From NCBI GenBank assembly GCA_023424965.1, contig JAFADI010000258.1, positions 1 through 22,505 on the forward strand: a stretch of 22,505 nt of DNA, in the 5' to 3' direction. The notes under the pieces are model-generated. The model was not told where the DNA came from, did not search any database, and saw only the letters and a list, made by a program, of their open reading frames with translations. This DNA comes from Bacillota bacterium (GTDB lineage: Bacteria > Bacillota > Clostridia > Acetivibrionales > JAFADI01). How positions within the stretch are numbered: position 1 is the first letter of the stretch; each line of letters starts with the position of its first letter. Below, in pieces: positions 15,000 through 21,593 of this stretch. A program made the translations under genes and the position numbers.

Positions 15000-15479
15000 A
15001 TGAAAATACCAACGACGTTAAAACATAAGCCGGTCATTGTCTCTGAAAATTACGGGAACATTGACGGCAGGAAGGCGTACAATACCGATGCAAAGGGTCT
15101 TTCCCTGGGGCTTGCCCAGTGGAATGACCGGGGGAAGCTGGACATTTCCGCAAAAGTATGGCGCCACACCGGAGAAAAATGGTCCCGCCAGTCGGAAGAA
15201 CTTCCCATGCACCGCGCACTTGACCTGGCCATTTTGATTTGCAGAAGCAGCCTGTATTTTCAGGACGCATACCGTTTTCCAAAGCTGTATGACCCTGATA
15301 ATACCGGGATTGACCGCATCGGGCTGCAGGGGGATGCCATGAGCGTGTCCGTCTGTACGGATAACCCCATGATTGATGAGGATATCAAGCTGTTTTCACA
15401 GGCGCTCAGTGATGACGGTGAAATGATCGGAGAGCGGCTTCGCGTATTGTCCCGCCTGTTAAAAGAGATGGGGTATTAG
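15000..15479 (+). CDS. Unknown protein, probably DUF6530 family
   Basis: A 159-aa soluble protein without signal peptide or membrane segment. From memory it resembles proteins labelled DUF6530, conserved around SENYGNIDGRKAYNTDAKGL, LAQWNDRGKLDISAKVWRHT and EKWSRQSEELPMHRALDLAI; no function is known for that group. The central part looks like a mixed alpha/beta fold with a helix carrying HRALDLAILICRS, and the C-terminus is a charged helix (GERLRVLSRLLKEMGY). GGAGG lies 6 bases before the ATG. It is the first gene of a tight operon with a MoxR-like ATPase 19 bases downstream and a VWA protein, so it may be a substrate, adaptor or client of that ATPase/VWA machine; this is inference from position. 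Confidence 0.7.
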   Translation: MKIPTTLKHKPVIVSENYGNIDGRKAYNTDAKGLSLGLAQWNDRGKLDISAKVWRHTGEKWSRQSEELPMHRALDLAILICRSSLYFQDAYRFPKLYDPDNTGIDRIGLQGDAMSVSVCTDNPMIDEDIKLFSQALSDDGEMIGERLRVLSRLLKEMGY

Positions 15480-15498
15480 TTCTGAAAGGGGAATTATT

Positions 15499-16638
15499 TT
15501 GAATACCATGGAAAATGGGGGCGGCCACCTCCTTGAAGGATACTGCCTGTCGCCCGCAAGGCAGCTGACCGGTGCGGAAAAGGCCCTTGTGTGGAAAAAA
15601 CCGTCATCCCATAAAGTGAGTGAAGAAGAACTGCGTATTTGTAAAGAAATAAAGCGCAACTGGAACCGCGGTGAAATGAAAATCACCAATATCCTGCTGG
15701 AGGGTGATGCCGGTTCCGGTAAAACCCAGCTTGCAAAAGCCCTGTCCGCCGATCTGGGGCTGCCTTACACCAAGGTGACCTGCTTTGCCGACATGGATAA
15801 ATCGGATATTATCGGTGCCATTTTGCCGGTGCTTTTCCCCGGGGCGCTAAATAGGATGGAGCCGGGAGAACAAACGGCTCTGAAGGCATTATACGAGAGT
15901 GACGGGTTTCAAAGCGCAGCAGAGATATTGACGGATGTGCTGGGAGTTACACCGGAGCAGGCCGCTTTAAAGCTGAAGCAGCTGGTGAAGCGGGCTGCCG
16001 AAAGCACCGGGGACGAAGCCGTTGAGTACCGGTTTTATCCTTCCGAAATCGTCAGAGCCTATCAGAAGGGATACCTGCTGGAGATACAGGAGCCCACCGT
16101 TATCCGCGATGCCGCAGTGCTAATGGCACTAAATTCGGCGCTGGAGCCCGATGGCAGCATTAATCTTCCCATGGAGGTCATACACAGGCATCCCGACTTC
16201 ATCGCGGTGATTACGACGAACCGGGGTTATACAGGATGCAGGCCCCTGAATGAAGCCCTGCGGGACAGGGTACAGCACACGGAAAAAATGGATTTGCCCA
16301 CCAAAGAGATCATGATCGAACGTGCCGTTGCCAAAACCGGTTATAACGATCCAGAGGTTCTGGACTTTTTGGCCCATACCATCATTGTTCTGGATAAGAC
16401 GGCCCGGGCCAACGCGATGAAGGGCGTGGCAGGCATGCGTTCGTTTTTTTACTGGACGGATGCGGTTGCGGCCGGTGCTTCCGTGAAAGAGTCCCTTTAC
16501 CATAAGGTCATCTACAAGATCACCACCGATTCCGAGGAAATCAAGCTGCTGGAAGAGGCATTAGAAAGCCACGGCTTGCTGACGGGCCTGGAGGAAGCGG
16601 AGCATGAAGTAAAAAAAAACGGGATGCCGAGGCAGTAG
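15499..16638 (+). CDS. MoxR-like AAA+ ATPase
   Basis: A 379-aa cytoplasmic AAA+ protein of the dynein-related/MoxR type. Seen: Walker A GDAGSGKT (69-76), Walker B-like segment YLLEIQEPT (192-200), sensor 1 AVITTNR (236-242), arginine-finger region NEALRDRVQ (251-259) and a C-terminal lid. In Walker B the usual Asp-Glu pair reads Gln197-Glu198, so the magnesium-coordinating acid is not in its normal place. About 55 residues between 120 and 175 (EQTALKALYESDG...LKLKQLVKRAA) form a helical insert. The start is TTG at 15499, with AAAGGGG 7 bases upstream; the ATG three codons on is badly placed. It ends shortly after an A9C run from which the -1 frame leads into the VWA gene. MoxR proteins act with VWA partners as chaperones or activators of other proteins. 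Confidence 0.88.
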   Translation: MNTMENGGGHLLEGYCLSPARQLTGAEKALVWKKPSSHKVSEEELRICKEIKRNWNRGEMKITNILLEGDAGSGKTQLAKALSADLGLPYTKVTCFADMDKSDIIGAILPVLFPGALNRMEPGEQTALKALYESDGFQSAAEILTDVLGVTPEQAALKLKQLVKRAAESTGDEAVEYRFYPSEIVRAYQKGYLLEIQEPTVIRDAAVLMALNSALEPDGSINLPMEVIHRHPDFIAVITTNRGYTGCRPLNEALRDRVQHTEKMDLPTKEIMIERAVAKTGYNDPEVLDFLAHTIIVLDKTARANAMKGVAGMRSFFYWTDAVAAGASVKESLYHKVIYKITTDSEEIKLLEEALESHGLLTGLEEAEHEVKKNGMPRQ

Positions 16639-16660
16639 AGATTAAGACCTGGGGAGGTCT
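16599..16660 (+). other. Candidate -1 programmed frameshift site joining the ATPase and VWA frames
   Basis: The ATPase frame reads GTA AAA AAA AAC across A9C (16611-16620) and stops at TAG 16636. The A AAA AAC heptamer (16614-16620) is a known type of slippery sequence. A GGAG (16599-16602) lies 11 bases before it, as in dnaX-style bacterial frameshifting, and a perfect 6-bp stem with a GGGG loop (AGACCT/AGGTCT, 16645-16660) lies about 25 bases after. The -1 frame is open from 16608 through the whole VWA gene, encoding an acidic Gly/Ser/Glu linker. A fused product would be about 744 aa. A one-base homopolymer error in the assembly, or transcriptional slippage, would look the same. Confidence 0.55.
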
Positions 16661-16772
16661 GGACAGCATAGAACCTGACCCGGGCGGCAATTTCGAAGAA
16701 ATCGGCATCCCTTTAAGGAAGTCCGCCGACAGTGAGGAGAGCTCCTGTGATATTCCGGGCGAAACTGCCGGC

Positions 16773-17732
16773 ATGGAGAGCTCAGACCTGGGAGACAACG
16801 GCGCTCCCAGGTATCATCAGGCAAATCCGGAAGCCATGCCGGAGGAAGCAAAAAAGAAAGAGCGGGATTTCCGAAAGAAGCTCAATCAGGAAGCCAGGGA
16901 AGTTGTGGCGCGGTCGGTTCACAAGGGGGTCAGGCTCATTGTGCACCGCCCGGATTACACCCGGGAAAACCAGCGGGAATATGGGGTGTTTAGCAGGGAA
17001 CTCATGCCTGTTGTGCAGGAAATAGCCAGAAGGACGCTCCCGCTGCTGGAGCATGAGGTTTCATCGGAATTTGCCAGGAACCATTATTATGGCAGCAGAT
17101 TTCAGGCTGACAGTGTGGCCTACAGGGATTTCAGGTATTTTGCCAGGAAGCGCCCTCCTGCCGAGGCACCCTCTCTTGCCGTGGGGTTGAGGGTGGATGA
17201 ATCCGCGTCCATGTCGGCTTTCGGGAGATTGGACGCGGCAAAGCGTGCAGTGACAGCCGTGTATGAATTCTGCCGGCTCTGTGATATTCCCATACTGATC
17301 TATGGCGATACCGCCGATGTTTCCAGGCTGGAGCAGATGTCGGTTTTTGCATATGCCGACGTTGACAAAATTGATCCCGGCGACCGGTACAGGCTTATGG
17401 GAATCCGTGGAAGAAGCAACAACCGTGACGGAATGGCTCTTAGAATTATCGCAGACCGCCTGGCCGCTTCCCTCCGGCAGACGAAGCTATTGATCAGCAT
17501 CAGTGACGGACAGCCCAAAGCAATGGACGACTATACGGGAAGCCGTGCAGTTATGGACATGCAGCAGACAATTGCCGAATATGAGCGCAAAGGAGTTGCC
17601 TTTGTGGCGGCGGCCATTGGACAGGACAAGGATGTAATCAGCCATATCTATGGAGAAGAGCGTTTTTTGGACATTACCGATTTAAAAGAGCTGCCTGAAA
17701 AGCTGGTCCGGATGATCGCCCGGTATTTGTAA
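16773..17732 (+). CDS. VWA-domain (MIDAS) protein, possibly the C-terminal part of an ATPase-VWA fusion
   Basis: From the first in-frame ATG this is a 319-aa soluble protein. Residues about 1-35 are charged and probably flexible; 36-130 are helical; 131-319 are a von Willebrand A domain with MIDAS motif DESAS (D142, S144, S146), the SNNRDGMAL segment (214-222) and SDGQP (D245), which should bind one divalent metal. The ATG at 16773 has no ribosome binding site, while the same frame is open for 165 further bases upstream with coding-like composition, back to the A9 run in the ATPase gene, and has no ATG, GTG or TTG there with a good site. The real N-terminus is therefore unsettled: frameshift fusion, reinitiation or a sequence error. 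ATPase, acidic linker and VWA in one chain would copy the layout of magnesium-chelatase D subunits. Confidence 0.82.
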   Translation: MESSDLGDNGAPRYHQANPEAMPEEAKKKERDFRKKLNQEAREVVARSVHKGVRLIVHRPDYTRENQREYGVFSRELMPVVQEIARRTLPLLEHEVSSEFARNHYYGSRFQADSVAYRDFRYFARKRPPAEAPSLAVGLRVDESASMSAFGRLDAAKRAVTAVYEFCRLCDIPILIYGDTADVSRLEQMSVFAYADVDKIDPGDRYRLMGIRGRSNNRDGMALRIIADRLAASLRQTKLLISISDGQPKAMDDYTGSRAVMDMQQTIAEYERKGVAFVAAAIGQDKDVISHIYGEERFLDITDLKELPEKLVRMIARYL

Positions 17733-17759
17733 GCGGCTTTCAGGACGAAAGGAGAAAAC

Positions 17760-18149
17760 ATGGAAGAAAACAAAGGTACCTTTACATCCATTGACGAATA
17801 CATTTTGCAGTTTCCCCCCGAGGTCCGGGAAACACTTCAAACCTTGAGGCAAGTCATAAAAGAAGCGGCACCGGAGGCGGAGGAAAAGATAAACTACCAG
17901 ATGCCCACCTTTGTGCTGCATGGGAATCTGGTGCACTTTGCCGCCTACAAAAGCCATATAGGTTTCTACCCGGCGCCCTCAGGAATCGAGGCCTTTAAAG
18001 AGGAATTGTCGGAGTACAAGAGTTCAAAAGGCGCCGTACAGTTTCCCATAAAAAAGCCTCTGCCCTATGAACTGATCACCAGGATTGTCAAATTCCGGGT
18101 TGCCGAGAATATAAGCCGGGCAGAGGATAAGCCGAAAAAGAAGAAATAA
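17760..18149 (+). CDS. DUF1801/YdhG-like protein
   Basis: A 129-aa protein of the DUF1801 group (YdhG/Fra type). Seen: the pattern SIDEYILQFPPEVRETLQTLRQVIKEAAPEAEEKINYQMP, then GNLVHFAAYKSHIGFYPAP and KGAVQFPIKKPLPYELITRIVKFR. One Bacillus member (Fra) is reported as an iron chaperone; most members have no known role. The C-terminus is a lysine-rich tail. AAAGGAG lies 5 bases before the ATG and the gene follows the VWA gene by 27 bases, so it is probably the last cistron of the operon, although this small protein is common in many contexts and may be an unrelated passenger. Confidence 0.85.
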   Translation: MEENKGTFTSIDEYILQFPPEVRETLQTLRQVIKEAAPEAEEKINYQMPTFVLHGNLVHFAAYKSHIGFYPAPSGIEAFKEELSEYKSSKGAVQFPIKKPLPYELITRIVKFRVAENISRAEDKPKKKK

Positions 18150-18178
18150 GCCGGTGCTGCCGGGTTTGCCGCTTTCTT

Positions 18179-18941
18179 TCACCTATCCCGGGGATTTCGG
18201 CTTTGCTGTGCGGGAGTCCAGCCTGGATGATTCATGGGATGGGGATAGGAAACGACCGGAGACTGCACCTTGCGCAGCCCATTCAAAAATCCCGGTCCCA
18301 CATTTAAATTACTTGCGATCAACTGCGGGGGTGTAACGGCCATCATCTGGTTCAGTGATATGTCCTCAAACCGTTCGCTTTTAAAGGCCTCCAGGAACCA
18401 TAGGGTTTCCGACCCCGTATTTTGAACATAATGCACATAACCGGCGGGCACATAACCCACGTCACCTGCACGGTAATTAAAGGTGCGGGACCTGCCGTTC
18501 TCCGCAAATACCGTCATGCGCCCCTGGCCGGTAATGTAATACTGGAACTCGTCGTTATTGGGATGCCAGTGGATTTCCCGCATGGCGCCGGGTTTGATTT
18601 CCACCAGTGCCGCAGCGGTGGTCTTTGCAACGTGGAAGTTGGAGGTGTCTGCAATGCGTATGCTCCCTCCGGGCGACACCCGCCATTGTCTTCGCAACCG
18701 GCAGTTCCCTGGAGGTAATTTCCCGGGACCATCCTCCCGGTCTCAGGGTCATGTGGGTATCGGAAAAGGAAAATCTCATGTTGGGAAGCAAACCGGCATC
18801 CGTTGCGGGAGGAACAAGCATGTCGGGGTTTTCCAGATCCCGGAGAATATCCCGCGGACCGGGATCGGTGGCTCCGGCGCCGTCTCGGATGGGCTGTGGT
18901 ACATATCCATAGGCGATATGGTTTGGAAATTGACTATACAC
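18179..18941 (-). pseudogene. oxdC-like: Oxalate decarboxylase (bicupin) pseudogene with internal deletion and frameshift
   Basis: The reading begins at a GTG (18941) with GGAGGT 6 bases upstream. It encodes an OxdC N-terminus (PQPIRDGAGATDPGPRD, NPDMLVPPATDAG, SFSDTHMTLRPGGWSREITSRELPVAKTMAGV). Near 18680 it jumps, out of frame, to the second cupin domain (PGGSIRIADTSNF, REIHWHPNNDE, RTFNYRAGDVGYVP), which runs to a stop at 18179. Compared with the roughly 385-aa Bacillus enzyme, about 150 residues are missing: nearly all of cupin 1 with its manganese site and the start of cupin 2. The remaining 172-codon frame keeps all four ligands of the second site (H43, H45, E50 and H89, counted from a TTG at 18697), but that start has no ribosome site. 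Oxalate decarboxylase activity should be lost; a single-cupin remnant might still be made at low level. Confidence 0.88.
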
Positions 18942-19115
18942 AAAAGCACCTCCATCACATCTGCTGTTTCTGCATTTCCTATCCTTCCAGGAAGTTTTCA
19001 TACAGCATCGATGTATTTTATGAAATAAGTAGACATAACGTGATTGCCAGTTGAGAACTGTTCCCCAAAGGATTAAAATAGAAAGCATAAGACTTTGGAA
19101 AGGAAAGAAGAAAGT

Positions 19116-19949
19116 ATGAGACTGACGATTCTTGCAGATAACAACACGTTGATCGATGTATACTATTTGGGGGAACCCGGATTATCAATCCTCGTTGAAG
19201 AGGGAAATAACAAGATTCTTTTTGACCTGGGATACTCGGATGTCTTTATGAGAAACGCCTACAAAATGGGGATCGATCTGAGGGAGGTCAACAGGATTGT
19301 CCTGTCTCATGGACACCTTGACCATACATGGGGCTTAACCAGTCTGATGGAGAACATGGAGGCCTCCACTTATAAAGATTCCGGCAGGAGAATGAAACTC
19401 CTCACCCATCCGGCTGCCTTGGATTTGAAGATGGACGAGGGCGAGCCCATTGGCTTCATATATTCCCAGGCTGCGTTAACCCGGTGCTTTGAGGTTCAAC
19501 TGTCCAGGAAGCCGGTATGGCTCAGTGAGAAATTGGTGTATCTGGGGGAGATAGAGAGGACGAATAAATTCGAAAACCAGGAACCCATAGGCACAACAGT
19601 TATCAATGGAGTGGAGCAGCAAGATTATCTGCCGGATGATTCAGCACTGGCATATAAAAGCGAGAAAGGGCTGGTCATCATAACGGGGTGCTCTCATTCC
19701 GGAATCTGCAATATCATCGAGCATGCGAAGAAGATTTGCCAGGAGGACAAAGTGGCGGATATTGTGGGGGGATTCCATCTGTTGGCGCCTTCGGCAGAGC
19801 AGCTTGCACATACGCTGGAATACATGGGGAGACTGGAGCCGGAGCAGGTGCACGCCTGCCACTGCACCGATTTGCATTCAAAGATAGCCCTGGCCCAGGC
19901 CGTAAACCTTAAGGAAGTGGGCGTAGGACTGACCCTTGAATATGAATAA
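19116..19949 (+). CDS. Metallo-beta-lactamase-fold hydrolase (COG1237-like)
   Basis: A 277-aa cytoplasmic MBL-fold protein. Seen: SHGHLDH with H65, H67, D69 and H70, the later metal and active-site segments ITGCSHSGICNII, GGFHLL and ACHCTD. The pattern GCSHxGI plus GGFHL plus CHCT is that of the group related to 7,8-dihydropterin-6-methyl-4-(beta-D-ribofuranosyl)-aminobenzene-5'-phosphate synthases, which is mostly of unknown role in bacteria. The ATG at 19116 follows AAGGAAAG at moderate distance; the TTG at 19095 in the same frame is less likely. It is divergent from the oxalate decarboxylase relic and convergent with the glutathione peroxidase gene, so it is probably a single-gene unit. 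Confidence 0.88.
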   Translation: MRLTILADNNTLIDVYYLGEPGLSILVEEGNNKILFDLGYSDVFMRNAYKMGIDLREVNRIVLSHGHLDHTWGLTSLMENMEASTYKDSGRRMKLLTHPAALDLKMDEGEPIGFIYSQAALTRCFEVQLSRKPVWLSEKLVYLGEIERTNKFENQEPIGTTVINGVEQQDYLPDDSALAYKSEKGLVIITGCSHSGICNIIEHAKKICQEDKVADIVGGFHLLAPSAEQLAHTLEYMGRLEPEQVHACHCTDLHSKIALAQAVNLKEVGVGLTLEYE

Positions 19950-19967
19950 TCCAGCGGGTATAAGGCG

Positions 19968-20450
19968 TCATGCTTCCCCCAAAAGCCTTTGTATGTCCGC
20001 CTCGATTTCTTCAGGCTTTGTCACCGGAGCATAGCGTTTTACCACATTGCCCTTCCGGTCCACCAGAAATTTGGTGAAATTCCATTTGATTGCCGAACCC
20101 AGGAAACCGCCTCTTTTTCCTTTTAAATAAGAATACAGGGGTTCTTCGTTTTTGCCGTTTACATCAATTTTGGCAAAGGTTTTAAACTGCACATCATATT
20201 TCAACTGGCAGAAGCCGACGATTTCCTCCTCCGTTCCCGGAGCCTGGTTTGCAAACTGGTTGCAGGGGAAATCCAATATTTCAAAGCCCTGTGACCGGTA
20301 TTTCTCATAGAGCTTTTCCAGGCCCTCGTACTGGGGTGTAAACCCGCAGCCGGTGGCCGTGTTCACAATCAGCAGCACCTTTCCTTCATATCCGCTAATG
20401 GGAACCTGGGCTCCGGCCGCGTCTCTCACCGTATAATCATAAAGCTTCAT
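19968..20450 (-). CDS. Glutathione peroxidase family (thiol peroxidase)
   Basis: A 160-aa thioredoxin-fold peroxidase of the GPx family, which reduces hydrogen peroxide and lipid or organic hydroperoxides. Catalytic residues by alignment with the family: C35 in NTATGCGFTPQYEGLE (cysteine, not selenocysteine), Q69 in FPCNQFANQAPG, W123 and N124 in IKWNFTKF. The second cysteine, C81 (GFCQLKYD), matches the resolving position of cysteine-type, thioredoxin-dependent members, so thioredoxin rather than glutathione is the likely reductant. No signal peptide. The ATG at 20450 has GGAGGTGG 7 bases upstream. Its promoter carries an OhrR-like palindrome over the -10, so induction by organic peroxide is a reasonable prediction. 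Confidence 0.93.
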   Translation of the reverse strand: MKLYDYTVRDAAGAQVPISGYEGKVLLIVNTATGCGFTPQYEGLEKLYEKYRSQGFEILDFPCNQFANQAPGTEEEIVGFCQLKYDVQFKTFAKIDVNGKNEEPLYSYLKGKRGGFLGSAIKWNFTKFLVDRKGNVVKRYAPVTKPEEIEADIQRLLGEA

Positions 20451-20478
20451 TGTCAATCCACCTCCATAAATAATTTTA

Positions 20479-20516
20479 AACAATTAGATTGTATAAAATT
20501 AAAGTGGGTTTGTCAA
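20479..20516 (-). promoter_or_regulatory. Promoter with OhrR-like operator for the peroxidase gene
   Basis: Minus strand: TTGACA (20516-20511), 17-base spacer, TACAAT (20493-20488). Overlapping the -10 and the start point is TACAATCTAATTGTT (20493-20479), an imperfect palindrome that agrees with the Bacillus OhrR site TACAATTAAATTGTA, as I recall it, at 12 of 15 positions. No OhrR gene is in the window; the MarR protein at 4220 has a different palindrome. Confidence 0.7.
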
Positions 20517-20670
20517 TATAAATACCTGGCTTCCATAAATTGATTGTTTAAAGTTTGATTAGGTATTTACCGGTGAAAAATAGAGGAGCGTCAAACTTGA
20601 TACTGGAGCATTATAAAAATAGTAGAATAACCTGCCAATCTCAACAATGGATTTTGCTTTATAGAACGCA

Positions 20671-20707
20671 GCAAAGCCGCATAAACACTACGTTTTTGCG
20701 GCTTTGC
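20671..20707. repeat. Inverted repeat, 11-bp arms, at the end of the integrase remnant
   Basis: GCAAAGCCGCA (20671-20681) pairs with TGCGGCTTTGC (20697-20707) around a 15-base loop that holds the integrase stop codon. There is no T-run on the minus strand, so it is a poor intrinsic terminator. It may be a terminator of the integrase transcript or part of an attachment region; the 170 bases beyond it (20517-20690) hold no gene. Confidence 0.5.
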
Positions 20708-20981
20708 GCGTTCCTGATTTTGTGGCTGCGGTTTCCTTTGCTGCCGCCGGATTTGCTTTTCCAAGTGCGCCATGATAAGCGTCAAGCACTTCCTTTTTGC
20801 GTTCCAGCCGCACATCAACATAACGGGCGGTGACGGCTTCAAAATTCACAGATAATTCAAGCGACGCGCCAATGCCCGCAAGCGTATGTCCTAAGACTTC
20901 GCCCACGGTATAAAAGTCGCCCGTCAGTTGGTGCATATTGGTCGCCGCCATATGGCGTAAATCGTAAAATATGGAAAGAGC
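20688..20981 (-). pseudogene. Tyrosine recombinase (integrase) C-terminal remnant
   Basis: The frame encodes only the last ~97 residues of a phage/ICE-type tyrosine integrase: FYDLRHMAATNMHQLTGDFY (catalytic R and H), VGEVLGHTL (second H) and ARYVDVRLERKK with the nucleophile Tyr, then a lysine- and alanine-rich tail. The N-terminal arm-binding and core-binding domains and the first catalytic Arg and Lys are absent. Just upstream the same frame hits the TAA that ends the cysteine hydrolase gene (20984-20982), so the integrase was cut there and foreign DNA joined. The methionine at 20951 has no ribosome site. It cannot recombine DNA by itself; it marks the scar of an integrated element. Confidence 0.85.
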
Positions 20982-21473
20982 TTAAATTAATAGGTCATTC
21001 AAACAAATAATTTTACTACCTTTACTTTCATAATAACGTAGCATTTCGTCAATTTTCCTTTTATCATAACTGGTAACGCAATCTGATAGGACATTAACAC
21101 CATAATTTGCTTTGCATAAGTTGTAACAGGTTGATTTAACACAAGCAACAGCATCTGCTCCCGCTATGTAGAAATCACATATTTCATTTTTACTAATAAA
21201 GTCTGTAAATTCTTCACAGCTTAATGCATTTCCTTTGTATTTTGTAAAAACATTTTTTGATACTATTTTCAAGTCTGAAGCTAATTCAGACCCATATGTA
21301 TTGGGTTTAAGAGTCCTCGTACCGGCTGATAAATTTTCATGCCTTGTATAAATAACATGAATATTATTATTGACTGCCCAATCAATAGCTTTATTGATAT
21401 TGCCAATAACATCCTTGTAATTCTTTGTTATGTCATTTTGAATATCGATTATTACTAAGGCTTTTTTCTGCAT
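20982..21473 (-). CDS. Isochorismatase-family cysteine hydrolase
   Basis: A 163-aa alpha/beta protein of the isochorismatase/nicotinamidase superfamily. Seen: D10 in VIIDIQND, a lysine in FTKYKGNAL (K78/K80) and C111 in AGADAVACVKSTCYN, the expected Asp-Lys-Cys set; the usual metal-site histidines of nicotinamidases are not present, so an amidase or vinyl-ether hydrolase role on an unknown substrate is all that can be said. The ATG at 21473 has AGGAGG 7 bases upstream. Base composition is clearly AT-richer than the genes to the left, and the gene abuts a broken integrase, pointing to horizontal transfer. It is divergent from a WYL regulator, with which it shares a control region. Confidence 0.88.
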   Translation of the reverse strand: MQKKALVIIDIQNDITKNYKDVIGNINKAIDWAVNNNIHVIYTRHENLSAGTRTLKPNTYGSELASDLKIVSKNVFTKYKGNALSCEEFTDFISKNEICDFYIAGADAVACVKSTCYNLCKANYGVNVLSDCVTSYDKRKIDEMLRYYESKGSKIICLNDLLI

Positions 21474-21515
21474 AGTGTTTCCTCCTGATAGGTAGATTGA
21501 TTTGTTTGCTTTTCT

Positions 21516-21561
21516 ATTATACCTTGTGATTGTTGACAACAGTATGGCAACAATCTATGAT
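21516..21561. promoter_or_regulatory. Divergent control region with nested TGTTG/CAACA dyads
   Basis: Plus-strand promoter for the WYL gene: TTGACA (21533-21538), 17-base spacer, TATGAT (21556-21561). Minus strand: a perfect TATAAT (21521-21516) toward the hydrolase, with a poor -35. Two dyads overlap these: TGTTG-A-CAACA (21531-21541) and GATTGTTG-N12-CAACAATC (21528-21535 with 21548-21555). Three related half-sites in one shared region suggest an operator for the WYL regulator that controls both genes. Confidence 0.7.
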
Positions 21562-21593
21562 GATAACAAGAAATTTTGGAAGGTGGATATCAG

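Noticed and set aside
18555..18680. Continuation of the oxalate decarboxylase N-terminal frame past the junction
   Set aside because: After about 18680 the residues lose all cupin similarity, while the neighbouring frame carries the cupin; it is out-of-frame read-through.
20591..20842. 83-codon minus-strand frame overlapping the integrase end
   Set aside because: Different frame from the integrase remnant, no ribosome site; a shadow of the remnant and the flanking gap.
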